From: Galerina marginata
Taxonomy: Eukaryota; Basidiomycota; Agaricomycetes; Agaricales; Galerinaceae
NCBI GenBank assembly: GCA_023014335.1
Contig: JAECYW010000012.1
Location: 1,364,001-1,428,000, forward strand
DNA: 64,000 nucleotides
Direction of reading: 5' to 3'
Position 1 is the stretch's first letter, and each line of letters begins with the position of its first letter. Of this stretch, positions 1-11,700 are shown piece by piece. The notes beneath the pieces are model-generated. The model had not been told where the DNA came from and searched no databases. It saw only the letters and a list, made by a program, of their open reading frames with translations. Both the position numbers and the translations under genes were made by a program.

Positions 1-3000
1 CAGTCGATGTTGAGGATGAGTGTAGCATTTTGCCAGATTTTTCCATTTTCCGAATAACCTTGGCGATGTACTCTTTTGCGAATTTCTTGATCTTGACTAC
101 TTTCTCCTCTGAGAGAGTATCGAGACGGTTATCACGATAGCTCGACGATTTCTTCTCTTTATCCGCTATAATCTGGGTTAGCTGACGTAAGGTATCAGGA
201 CGCGTTCTTCCAGGATGCACTCGTTATCTCACCTCCTTTGCATGCTTCTTGAACGAGTCGCGATCAAAGGATTTGGAGTACTTGGACATGCACTTCACCA
301 CAACACCTCCGACCAACTTCATCAACCTCTTCTCCTTGTTGGCCTCCTTATCCTCGGGAGTGAGAGTCTTCTTTTGCGCTCGGTCCTTTTTGCGTGCAGC
401 TTTTTCAGCTGCCGTTGCCGCCTTCAGCTTGGCTTGTGCAGCGGCCGCGGCAGCAGCAGCCTCTTCCGCGGCGGCAGCTTCTGCAGCTGAAGCGATAATG
501 GCTTTTACAGACTCCTTCATTTCCTTTTGTTTACGCTCCAGCTGCCTCATCTGGTCATCGTGGGCTGCCATTCTTGCCTGTGTTTCGGGAGACGGACCCC
601 GTTCAACTGGCTCCACCATCCTTCTCTTCCGCCGCGAATCGTCAACCTTGACGGCAAAAAACTTTCGCCGGAGTTCAGGCGTGAAGATGGGAGATTCTGA
701 TTCTGTTGGTTTCACTTCAACATGCTAGTAACCATGTATACATATTAAACAACGCAAAGGGGTGGAAAAACTATGTTTCATACCTGAATCGTTCTTTTTG
801 GTATACGGCTATAAACCGGAAGGGTTTCCCAATGATCCAAAAGCTAGCAATTAATACGATCAGCACCGGGGTAACAACATTGAGAAATCAGAACCCACAG
901 ACTGTGCCAACAATTTTACTGTAGTTTCATTTTCTAAAGCTGCACACGCCTCCACTGGAACGTGTACTTTTGAATCCTGTACTTTGTTCCGGTTTAGCAG
1001 TGGCCATGTTGATATACATTCCAGGGCCTATTGGACAACACGAGTGAGAACGAATTGGAAGTCAGTTAATAAGAGTCTAACCAGTTTAACCAATTCCATA
1101 TCCGATGCATAATCCTCCAAAACATTGGTCATGAGACTATATCCACGCAACCGCATTATTTGTCGCAGTGCCGCCTGGTCTTCCGTTATCTGGAGAAAGC
1201 TACAATCAGGAATCCATTAAGGCGGTAATCATTGTCGATGTCAGACCTTAATCCTCATGAGTAATTTTGACAAGACTTTCCGGCTCGTGGTTTGACGAAT
1301 GGCCTGTACAACTTTGGGTACTTCTTTCTCGACGATGGCCTTCAAAGTCGGCTAAACGACACCAGTGTTTAGTACAGACCGTTTAATGACGACAGTAGCG
1401 AATGACCCACCATAAAATCTGGATCGTCGATTTTCTTGCCTTTCTTTTTCTTAGTACCCTTAAGCTCCATCAAGTCCTCCTCGTCTGTGATGCCAAGAGC
1501 GTCGAGATAGAGGTCATCCATGGTAGCAATATCCGTCTGGGTCTTTCCGCCAATGTACCCAACACACATGGGTTCACCACAGAAACACTCTTGGGCTTGA
1601 TGACTACATAAGTGGAGATTAACATATGAGGGAAAATAAGGCATTGTGACAAGACGAACCCATAGCGATCAACATTATAATTGAATGTCAGCTCCTCGTG
1701 CATCTGAATATTTCGTTTGGCAAATATTCCCATTCGAACTTGAGTTCCAACAGTCCACTTGGCGACATAGCAATTCGGGTTACAGCTATGATTTGCGAAC
1801 CTTCCAATGCCGCCACTCTTTGTTGCATCGATGAACTGCAGTAAATCAAATCAGGGAATCTGTAAAGCTGTACAGGCGTATCCGAAAGGTCACTTACCTC
1901 GTCCTTTTGCAACATCATGAAGTAGAAATGTCGAATACCCTCCTCGGCATATTCGCGCATGCGTTTCTTAAATGAGACAGGATTTACAACATCGCCAACA
2001 TATTCGTAGATAAAAGTATCTCTGGATTGGAGAATGGGCATGAGTTGGCAAAGATGATTATAGTGATCAACGACGAACGACTGACTTTGGTAGTTCTGCC
2101 TCTGCCCGTAGACCGTACCCTTTCTTCTCTGTGAGTACAATTTCGATGCTGGAGTATTGTTTCCTCTGAAATCTAGCAGAGATAGCAGTCAGCGTTCGAT
2201 GCTTGAGTTAACTTATAACCTGGGAGAATATTACCTCTGGTTCTGACAATGAGACCGACACCGACAGTCGTCTTCCAGGCACTCGACTTGAGTAAGCCTG
2301 TTAATGCAGTCGGAATATGGTCCACAAGCATCGTCTAGACTGTCAACGCCTGTGGGACACGTAAGACAATGTATGTGGCTGCAGCACAGCATAACGGGCG
2401 GTGGATGGGTCCGTGTACAGTACAGTATCTACGAAAACAACAAAAAAACTGCCCATAAACGAAAGACGAACCGTGTTCATATGTGCAATCGCACGTCATG
2501 CTCTCAAGGATCTCTCTGGAACGACCCAGGGTCTTGTACTGGTAATTGTTGTCAGGAATCTCATTGAAGCTTCTTACCGCTTCTTCGCGTGCAACTGGAA
2601 GGTCGCCAATGAGCTGCACGGGAATGAGAGCGGCCTTTCTACCCATCTTAGACTGAGCTGCGGGAGGGGGGGTAGATGGTCCAGACATGGTGCCGTCTAT
2701 TGTTGACGGGGGAGGGGTGGGAGAGCCGGACATCTTGAAATTTTGAGGTGTAGCGTCGGCCACAAGCGTAGGAGACTGTGAAGGTGAAGCATCCTCGAGT
2801 TTGACGTCGTGTTCAGCCTTGATGTCCATGAGTGATGTTGACGTTGAGATGGAGAGTGAGGACAAAGAAGTCGCAGCTAAGGACTCAGTTTTGGTTCGGG
2901 GTGCTGCCGATAGATCATGCCCATTTGCATGGCCCAAGTTGGGTTTAAGGGTTGGGCTCTTGCTACGCTCGTGCTTCGGTGCTGGGTATACTTCAGTCAT
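1..3000 (-). CDS. SET2: Histone H3 lysine-36 methyltransferase SET2 (C-terminus cut off by window edge)
   Basis: Set2 methylates H3K36 on chromatin behind elongating RNA polymerase II. Reading leftwards from the ATG at 3000: a Ser/Pro-rich N-terminus; an AWS zinc-binding region starting TCDCTYEH (about 2480) and continuing over an intron with repeated Cys around 2340-2230; the SET domain in several exons, with [12 protein letters not shown] (about 2010), [17 protein letters not shown] (about 1800) and [12 protein letters not shown] (about 1690); and a post-SET motif [15 protein letters not shown] (about 1600-1560). A WW-like exon follows near 785-835, then an Ala/Lys-rich coiled stretch and an SRI-type domain (about 330-10) that binds the polymerase II tail in this family. 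Domain order is as expected for fungal Set2. Only the last few residues appear to be missing. The gene is divergent from RPA49 with about 340 bp between the start codons. Exact intron borders were not all resolved. Confidence 0.93.
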
Positions 3001-3339
3001 TGTCGTGAATATCCAACGACTGAGATGAAGCCTGGCTGGTTCTGCCGGTCGCGGGGCTGTGGTATGACCTCAACAGTAATTGAGAAGCAAAGCAGCAAAT
3101 TGGGAACTTTGCCCGCGAAAAGGTGCCACCTGCAATACCTAGAAGATGTTAGTTCTCGCCTACTCTGCAAGAGGGCAGGTAGGGAGTAAGGGGTCCTAGA
3201 GGATGAACCACATGTAGTGGAACAAGGTTACAAATAGCGCGGCTATGAAAAATCAGCCAAACCTGTTGGCTTCAACTTCCATCTCCAATGCCTCCGCAGG
3301 AACTGCTTTCCCTCTGAATCTGTTCGTCATCAAAAGACC
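3001..3339. promoter_or_regulatory. Divergent promoter region between SET2 and RPA49
   Basis: These 339 bp separate two divergently transcribed start codons, so the stretch must hold both core promoters and 5' leaders. No TATA box was clear. An upstream in-frame-looking ATG at 3245 opens a reading frame that overlaps RPA49 in another frame, and is not the likely start. Confidence 0.5.
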
Positions 3340-5017
3340 ATGTCGACAGCAAAATCCTTCTCCAATAAAAGGAAACGAGACTCAAGCCCGGAAGCCCAAT
3401 TCGAGCTTGCCGATGCAACAACCGGAAAAGTTGGACCGCTTCTTGGTGCGCAAACTTCCCTCATCGGCTATTTTAACCTTATATCTCCTCTCAGTAAGCT
3501 ATCCAGCCCTACAGGCGCCACCATCGACCCACTTCAAATGCTACTCGAGGAAAAAATCAAAACTAGCCTCATCGAAAGAAAAAAAAGGAACGGAGGATGA
3601 GCAAGATTTATTAGTGGTCGGAGAGGCAAAAAGTGTGGAGTTCGTGTCCAACGAGGAAGAAAGTTTAAGAGCTGCTGGTTCGGGGTGTAGGTGTGTACGC
3701 CGATATTCAGCTTTCCAGGCTTCTGACGGCTGTATTGAGGTACCTCCTTGCCGTTCGCAATACTCGAACAGGGACAATATCTATTTTGCCTTCTCCAAAA
3801 TCACCCTATATTTTAACGCACGTCGTCAAAGCACTGAAATCCATACCCCCTTCAGCCGCGCCTTCGAAAGTCCAATATCTTGAAGCAAAGACGGCTCTTG
3901 GCGAGACTTTCGGGACGAAGAAACAAAAAGCCAGCATCAGGGCACAAGAACGCAATCGAATCGACGTCAGTGCTATGGAAAGTGTCATGACTTATGTTAT
4001 GGACAGTATTGAAAAGGGAGCGGAAGGTCTCTTGACGGCTGGTTTGTGAGAATCACCTTCAAATTCAGAAACATACTAAAACCACGCGTTGGTGTTGCAG
4101 AAGAGAACAAGGAAGCTGCCGATAATGCCAGGCTTATACCACCATTCTCTGTGACTGCTGAAGATCCAGCAGACGTATATCCTTTGCATGACATCATACC
4201 TGAGGCAGAATGGAAAGCCCTCTCGGTCAGTGCATTTGATGCTGCCCAGACCGAAAGAGAGAAGATCGCACTCCTGGCGTATAGGAAATCTACCTGGATT
4301 AATGGCCACCTGAAAGCCTCAACAGAAGGCACGGGAAAAAGCAAAAGGAAGAACTTGTAAGTTTCTCTGTTGGTACCCTTGACTAAACTGCAGTTTGACG
4401 GCCTTTACTCTGACCAGTAAAATTCTGCTATATATTTCGGCAATGATGGCTTTCCGTCAGGCTGGCTTCCAGAAATCTCTCGAAAAAGAAAAACTGTACG
4501 AACGCTTGGGGGCTGTTCCGGGCATTGTTACCGATAGCCTTCTATCCCGTTTCACCGAGACTGCGAGGGGTTCTTCAAGGTCGGCAGTCACCCCTGGCAC
4601 TTAGTGTCCAGATCTAATTTTATGGACAGTTATCAGATAACCAGCGCAACGAAAACGCGTCTTCTGACTCACATTTTTGCACTCTGTTTGAAGCTGGACG
4701 GCTACGCCAGCAATACAACTGTGATTGCTCACGATTTGAGCATGGCTGTTACCGAGTGAGTCGAAGCCCTCCTGGATAATGGCCATATCTGATTATTTTG
4801 TAGGGTTAACCAACTTTTCAAGTCACTTGGTCGGTTTCCCAGTATCTTTCCTTCGCTCCATCAGTTCCTGACAGCCCTCCATTTAGGTTGCAAAATCACG
4901 AAGTTGGGCGAGAGAGAACGAGCCAGGCTAGGCTTATCTGACAGCTCGGCAGACGAGAAAAGAGCTGTTCTAAATGCTCCTGTTGAATTCCCAAAACCGA
5001 GGCTAAGGAAGAAGTAA
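3340..5017 (+). CDS. RPA49: DNA-directed RNA polymerase I subunit RPA49 (A49)
   Basis: A49 works with A34.5 on RNA polymerase I in the nucleolus, promoting initiation and elongation of rRNA synthesis. The start at 3340 gives a basic N-terminus (KRKRDSSPE), then TTGKVGPLL, which splices over an intron beginning GTGCGC to the STHFKCYSRKKSK segment. This makes up the A34.5-binding dimerisation domain. Later exons carry YLLAVRNTRTGTISILP, ALGETFGTKKQKASIRAQER and AEWKALSVSAFDAAQ. The C-terminal tandem winged-helix part includes ISAMMAFRQAGFQKSLEKE, LSRFTETARG and LTHIFALCLKLDGYASNT. The frame ends with FPKPRLRKK and a TAA at 5015-5017. Length and order fit fungal A49. No frame breaks were found when the introns were joined. 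Confidence 0.92.
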
Positions 5018-5291
5018 AAGTTGGGCGGGCGACGAGATTTTACATCAGATTCGAAAAACGGAAAATATCTTCTTTTCTGTTTATAACGCCCGCATCTACC
5101 ACTTGCCATTGAGGCATAGTCGTAGCGCTAGTAGTATGGTAGTAGAGGCTGGTACTGTAGATTGCACAATTATATAGAGACCTGGTCGAAACACCGGACA
5201 GACGGCCGCCGAGATTTCACAGGCAATAGAAAAGCCGAGTTCCGGTCATTGCTCATACCACCATGATTCGATATTCATCTGCCATTGAACA

Positions 5292-5304
5292 GCTCTTTAT
5301 AAAT
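5292..5304 (+). promoter_or_regulatory. Possible TATA box of the thiolase gene
   Basis: The sequence TTTATAAAT lies about 70 nt before the thiolase ATG at 5370, a spacing plausible for a fungal core promoter. It rests on one short match only. Confidence 0.35.
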
Positions 5305-5369
5305 TTACCCCACAAACTTTCTGGAAAACTACCCCGCGTCTCTCCATAACCTTTCCACTCCCAGAAATC

Positions 5370-7329
5370 ATGCCAGGACGTAGGACGTTTCTTATCGGTG
5401 GTGGATGCACGGCGTTCATAAAGGTGAGCATCTACAGTTCGTCTTGCAGCGGTAACGCACGGCTGAGTCCTCCAAACAGCCTAGAGCCACAAGGAGCACA
5501 GAGGATGTACGTTAATACATTACTCATCGCATGGTCTTTCTGAGGGATAATTAGATGGGACTCGAAGCTGCAACAAAGGCTCTTCTTGACGCTGGTATGT
5601 GCTCTTGGATGTTGCAAACTTCCGTGCGCTAAGCTTCCGTTGTAGGAGTGACATACGATGCAGTACAGACTGCCTACGTTGGCTACTGCTACGGTGATTC
5701 TACAAGTGGACAGGTTTGTCCTCAAAGATCACCAAGTTAGAATTAGTCACTGAAGGGAAATCCCAGCGAGCGTTGTATAACCTCGGCCTCACTGGCATCC
5801 CCATCATCAACGTCAACAACAACTGTTCAACAGGCTCTTCAGCCTTATATCAGGCAAACAACTCTGTCAAGTATGGCGAAGTCGAATGTGCCCTTGCTCT
5901 AGGTTTCGAACGCATGAAGCCCGGCAGTCTTGGGACGAACTTCCCCGATCGTCCTAGCCCCATGATCCTCTTTAACCAACGTTCATACGAGCTTGAAGAG
6001 ACCTTGGGCGAGAACCACGGGCCTGGTGCTCCTCGGATGTTTGACAACGGTGCCCAGGAATACTTCACGAAGCACGGTGGTGGTATCGAACACCTTGCAA
6101 AGATTGGTGCGTGTGTGATGCTTCGTGAGGTTTAAAAATATCTGACGTGGAGCCGTCTTAGCCTCTAAGAACCACAAGCATTCAGTAAACAATCCCTATT
6201 CCCAATTCAGAGATGGCTGGAGTGTCGAAAAGGTCTTAGCCGCACCCAAGATTACTAGGAATTTAACGAAGTTCATGTGCAGCCCTACATCCGTTTGTCG
6301 TCTTCATCTAACTGAAGGGTGAAGCTGACCACGTAACTTATAGGATGGTGCTGCGGCCTGCGTCGTGGCTTCCGAAGACTTCGTTCACGCAAATGGTCTC
6401 GAGAACCAGGCTATTGAGATTGTTGCGCAGGCCCTCACTACCGATGGTGTCAGCACCTTCGAGGGGCGCAGCGCCATGGACGTTGTAGGCTATGAGATGT
6501 CGAAAGTTTGCGCCGATAAGGTGTTCAAAGATGCAGGCTTTGCTGTGGGCGAGGGACGGGACCAAGTTGGAGTTGTCGAACTGCATGACTGCTTCGCAGC
6601 TAATGAGGTGGATCTTCTTGAAGATCTACCTACCACAACGCCTGACAAATTTTATCTAGCTCATCACTTATCCTGCATTAGGACTGTGTGCTCCGGGCGA
6701 CGCCCACAAGCTTGTGGAACGTGGCGATAACACCGTGCGTTCACCTGCCCCTTGCTTTTATACCACTTCCCTAAGAAACCCTACAGTATGGAGGCAAATT
6801 TGTTGTCAATCCTAGCGGTGGTCTCGAAGCTAAAGGACATCCTCTCGGTGCCACCGGGCTGGGGATGCACTTCTATATCATGAGTACGTCTTCCGAAGCC
6901 TTCTCTTTGTTTTTTTGACGTTTATTTATCGATCAGTGCAACTGAGGGAATGTAAGTCCGAGTATGTTCTCGTTCGCGCAAGTGGCATTGAAATTTCATT
7001 TAGGGGCAGGACCTATGCAAGCGCCAGGTCTCTTTGATATCCCCGACAAACGCGGAAAATTTGGACTCGTTCACAATGTTGGCCTAGGAGGAGCTGTCGT
7101 TGTGTCATTGCTCAGACGGCCGGAATTCTTCAAACCCGGTGGGCAGGATGGAAGGTCAAGGTCAGCTGCTTCCCGTATTATTTGCCGTCTTGTCAATGTG
7201 ACCGACTTGCTTCACCGTAGACTCGGTTACAACCATGCCCACGAATATCGCCCGATTACGCCGGCCGATGTTGACAAAGTTAAATCTAAGACGGCTTCCC
7301 CCTATGTTCTGCACTACGCCAAGCTTTGA
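5370..7329 (+). CDS. Peroxisomal SCP-X-type thiolase (3-ketoacyl-CoA thiolase, sterol carrier protein X family)
   Basis: The protein probably cleaves 3-ketoacyl-CoA in peroxisomal beta-oxidation. At least eight exons join in frame from [12 protein letters not shown] to a C-terminal AKL, a PTS1-type peroxisomal import signal. Thiolase motifs are visible: the acylation cysteine in [14 protein letters not shown] (about 5820), the SCP-X-type [12 protein letters not shown] histidine (about 6575), the catalytic histidine in [16 protein letters not shown] (about 6820) and the C-terminal [15 protein letters not shown] (about 7075). The thiolase domain fills the protein. There is no C-terminal SCP2 sterol-binding domain, unlike mammalian SCPx, so it matches stand-alone fungal members. 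The substrate (straight-chain or branched/sterol side chain) cannot be told from sequence. Confidence 0.9.
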
Positions 7330-7796
7330 CGTATATTTAATTCGCTCTATGCTATGATTATTTTGGATTGTATATCAGCTGTACTTTTTCCTCCGAAGCA
7401 ATGGCATGTATGTATTTGTTACATACAGATTGACTTGATTTAGCGTAAGGGGAGTCCGACGAATTCGTAGCCTCGCCATTTCAAATTTGACACCAACGCA
7501 ATCAGTTCCCTGGTCGTTGTTCATTTTGTCTTCTTGATTTCCTTTGCGGCTCGGTAGTTATGAATACAATGTCAACAGGTTAGGTTCGATAAGTATTGGA
7601 TACGACAAGTATAACTGAGACTGGGAATTAATAGAGTAAAGCTATTTCGGTAAGGGAAAGGCATATTCTATCGACGTCCGGCACAGACGGAACTGTAGGC
7701 GTGGCATATTGACAGCATAGAGAGACAGTCTTGGTTAAACGGCGAGTTCGAAAAGCTCGGGGAATCACACCACCACCTCCCCCTCCACCTCCTACC
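7330..7796. other. Intergenic: 3' ends of two convergent genes
   Basis: This stretch lies between the thiolase stop and the stop of the convergent small cysteine-rich gene. It holds AT-rich 3' UTR-like sequence and a run of CCACCTCC units near 7770-7795. No gene was recognised. Confidence 0.5.
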
Positions 7797-8232
7797 TCAA
7801 ACTTCTCCAATTTCTCGGATATCGGCGACTAGGATTTTCGGGGACGTGCAGAACGAACAAGGACGCGTTTGCGGATCCAAGTCTTGAAGGTAACGAAGAA
7901 ACCTGTACGTCTGTGAGCGGGGTGGATTCACATGAGCCCACTGCTTACGGCTTGCAAGTGAAAAGGCCGTGGGATTATGTTGTAAAGAAATGCACATACG
8001 CGTCTGCTTGGACGAACTCCTTGTTGAGACGCGCGATTTGAGTCCGCGGCAACTCAACGGGGCAAACTGGGTTCTTGTAGCAGAATTTAAGGCATTTAAG
8101 GCACCAAACGTGGTGGAATGCATCGTCGTTCAAGTGCATGGCATGCCCATCGGGATAATCGTTCTGGCAGCCGCACCGAATAAAGGCGTGGTCGTCACCG
8201 TCATGTTTGCAGGAACAAGTTGTGGGCGCCAT
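7797..8232 (-). CDS. Small cysteine/histidine-rich protein, unknown function
   Basis: Not recognised as a named family. Two exons give about 112 residues: exon 1 is 8232-8000, the intron 7999-7903 (GTATGT...TACAG, 97 nt) and exon 2 ends at 7797. The first exon has paired metal-ligand-like residues: CSCKHDGDDH near residue 6, RCGCQNDYPDGHAMH near 19, then WCLKCLKFCYKNPVCP near 43. The second exon adds a CSFC pair. Four CxC/CxxC pairs with nearby His suggest zinc binding, with a fold perhaps like a small zinc ribbon or MYND-like finger. Splicing was chosen because it keeps the frame and adds the fourth Cys pair. Role unknown. Confidence 0.5.
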
Positions 8233-8314
8233 TTATGGTGGTGGTGTTAGAAGTGAGTATGGGTGATAGCTGCGAGACTAGGGACTCTGGGAGAGTAGCA
8301 TTGTCTTCCAGGCT

Positions 8315-8785
8315 TTATAGGTTCTCCCGATTGCGTGGTTGACTAGAACCAATGGTCAGGGACCATGGCGGTGAGGGAGGCACGATTTGACATACTAACG
8401 GATATGAACCGCTGTCGTAAGGCTCTCGTGTTGTCGGAGCGGAAAGTAAAATCATAGAAAAGATTACTGAACACATCTCGCCAGATTCGCGGTAAACCAG
8501 TAACGGACTTGAACCGGAAAGGCTTGGAAAGTGACGAATCCGAGGACAGCCAATAAAATCAGGCCAGCTCTTCGTGAGCCAGCGAGTGGAATTACACATG
8601 GCAGACCAGCGGAAATCATAGACACATGCTAGAGCGGCTTCTATGATTCTTGAAGGAGCAGCGGCGACCTGGAGAGCGGTCATAATGCAAGGACGGACAT
8701 TACAAGCGTCCCGAGTCCGACCTTTTGCGGCATTCGAATGGACATCAAAGAGAGATAAACATTCAGAGAAATTACAATAGGGCAA
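8315..8785 (-). CDS. Hypothetical protein, weakly supported
   Basis: An open frame of about 156 codons with no recognised domain. It contains five or six scattered Cys and a Pro-rich C-terminus. The opposite strand has no long frame here, which is mildly in favour, but there is no homology argument and no clear intron structure. It may be chance. Confidence 0.2.
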   Translation of the reverse strand: MPYCNFSECLSLFDVHSNAAKGRTRDACNVRPCIMTALQVAAAPSRIIEAALACVYDFRWSAMCNSTRWLTKSWPDFIGCPRIRHFPSLSGSSPLLVYRESGEMCSVIFSMILLSAPTTREPYDSGSYPLVCQIVPPSPPWSLTIGSSQPRNRENL

Positions 8786-11700
8786 AGGCGTGTCTCTTCA
8801 TGGGGCGAGAGAAGATATCCAGCAAGCTGCAAGAAAGAGGTGGTCGTGGTTTCGTGAGGACCAGGAATTAGGCGCGACAGCCATCACGAGATTTTGAAGG
8901 ACCGCGAACCCCACGTGTATGATTCCATGAAGTGTTTACGCCCGAACTTCAAACAAGGTCAATTGCTCTGCACTCTACCGCCTTGGGTAACAATTTCAAT
9001 GTCTGTGGTGAGTGCTCTCGACGCCTTTGTCTTATCTGAAAAATGACACGTTTCTGCCCTCTTGATGGTCACTCTCGCCGCTGTCAGCCATGTTGGTGTA
9101 GCCAAGTCCTTGCCTGTCCTCGATAATGGCAGCATAAACACTCGCGGTGTTTGCAAATTTGATTAATGCATTTACCTAGGGTTGTCCATCCCTTGCCCGC
9201 CGTCCCGAAGGCGATCACCTTTCTCGAACAACACCCTAAAATAATATAAAAATTACGGCCATCGGACCCTTATATTATAAAGTCAATCTTCAAAAAAGGA
9301 CAAAGACCTATTCAAGTTTCCTTTCTTTCTTCAGGTTCCGCGGACAGTTGAAGCTTTACATGCAGGGAGAATGCTGATCACCGAATGGCGCTGCAGGGAT
9401 TCTGCCGCTTTTTTTCAGTGGAGCCGTCGAGTGGAATTAATCTCGTCACAGTCCCCATTTCTTCTGATTTTTCAGACTGTGGTTCGGCCGACTCGGAGTC
9501 CCATTTGTAGAAAGCGCGCGCCTGCTTTTCAAGAGGGAGCGATCACCACACAAATTTCAAAACATCGGCAGATCTTCCGTTACTTCTAGGAGTATGCCTG
9601 CTCAGCACTGCCAGGATCCAACTCCGCCTATCATAGCATACTCTATAACGATTTGCGAGATCATCCCCGTATGAACCGTCCCCTCAAAGTCGAACGGAAT
9701 GGTTTCACATGTGTACGTACACACCGTAACACTTCAGGCTTCAGGCCAGTGAACACCGTTGAATTAAAAGCCGTCCATCAGATTCTCTTCGGGAAAGGTT
9801 ATTGCCTCCAATGATATGGACCACAGAAAGTCCGTGCATAATTAATCCAAGTCGCGTCATACATTACCAAGTCCATATTCATTCAAGGCCCGACAGACTC
9901 GGGCGCTGTAGATGGGCCATTCGACCTGTGTTAACGTTCCAGGCGATCAAGCAATGGCAAGCATGCCCTTGAAGCTTGGTGAGTGCTTTTTAAAACTCCT
10001 CTTCTGCTCACAATCATTTCCGTTTCATAAATTCAATATTGCCTATCGCGGAAATCAGAGGTTATGATTGCCCTGCCATGTTTTGTTCTTGGGAAATCGG
10101 CCACAAGTTTCCTCGAACGCATGCAGAAGCCTGTATTTACAAGGGAAAGAGCTACTCTACTACTGCATGACATATGTCGCAGGCAGCAAGAGGCAAATTT
10201 TCCAAAGGGTTATTAACCACGACCTGTTTGGAAGCGATATGATTTTCTTCGTCTTTCGTCTCGATTCCTCCAAGACTGCGACTACCATGTTCCAGCATAA
10301 TCTCGGCATACAACCTTCGCGTGTTTCTGCCGGGAAGTCCTTTTCAATGCTCATAGCCACGTGTGCTAGGCGTCAGTGTTTTCTGCTGGACCAAGGGGGA
10401 CCCCGTTCTTTTTTTTGACTTAACTGCCCAAACCAAGGAGGGCCGGAACCCCCCCCATCTCCCTCGACATCTCCCCTTAACGATCCGCGGACACCTTCTA
10501 CAAAGACTAATTGCTCTATTTCATTTTCGCTTCCGCCTTCTCGTTCTGTATTGATGGCGGAGCACCTCTCTAGTCATATGTCTCCTTGTCAACTGCAATC
10601 TGCCGCAGAGGATTAATTCCTCACTTCTCCACACTTGACTCCAATCATTCACCATCATTACAGGCGAATGTTCTTCCCTATGAAAATATAGGAAAGAGAC
10701 CCCCTCTCCTCACAAGCCATTCTCCAGTTAATAGATTCTCATTCCCCGGGTATGCGAATGTACACACCGTCGCCTTCTACTTCATTTCCGTGAAGGCGTT
10801 CACCACTCAATAGTAGTCAAACTTCATAGTTTCTGCATCCATCATCCGCTCTACTTCATTTGTGCGGTGCAGGTCGATTGGAAGTGAGTGAGGCAGCATC
10901 AGGCGCCTTATATTAGCAATACCGACAGTGTGGACCATTGCAGCACAGAGACGTCTATTTCTTCTTTCTGACTTCTCGCACTCTTGGGTGAATATCGAAC
11001 GCGCCAGACGGTCGGTAGAAATTCGACGCTGGGTCTTCGCTTTTGCCTTGAGGAGATTTGGCTTGCTCATGGTTCTACTTGACGACGTCACAATTCCGCC
11101 AACTCATTCTCCTCTTATCTATGCCACCTGGAGTTTCCTCCGGCCATCCGTCACGGTTCTTTGACATCCTTGGAATTGGTTGCTGAGGTCCTTCGGGCAA
11201 CCCAGTAAGCTTTTGACGCCATAATTACACTTCCTCTTCACTCGGTCCTGGACGTCTATCCAGCTGTATCATTGTTATCACGGCCTTTCCTGTTTAATCT
11301 CGGGTTGAATAGCTTCTAATCAGCCTGACCCATGACGGTGCATCGCAGTCTGATGGCTGCTTTTTTAGATGACCACAGAGAAGATGTATCTCAAGCTGTA
11401 CTCAGTCCACATCGACCGACATTAACGACTTGATGGTGGACATCCACGAGGCAGCTGCGGTCCGCTGACAGAGTTTGACTCCAAGCTGACACCGGTACGA
11501 TCGTAACACCAGTATTAGTCGTAATATGCCTGGACCCAACCATATTTTCTCTCAATCTTGGCGTCATTGGTAGAACGGCTGCTCTATCGTTTTACTTTGT
11601 TTCAACGCATCGGTCCTCGTTTGGTGTGGGCCACAGCACCCTGTAGGGTGCAATAGAGTTAAACGCTTTATGAAGGCTCCAGCTGCACGGCTCTAAACAC

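Noticed and set aside
7628..7810. Minus-strand frame with a poly-Gly run
   Set aside because: It comes from a CCACCTCC simple repeat at the 3' flank of a convergent gene and has no other support.
11560..11660. tRNA-like sequence (TGGTAGAACGGCTGCTC)
   Set aside because: It resembles a D-arm, but no matching acceptor stem, anticodon arm or TTC-loop was found at proper spacing.
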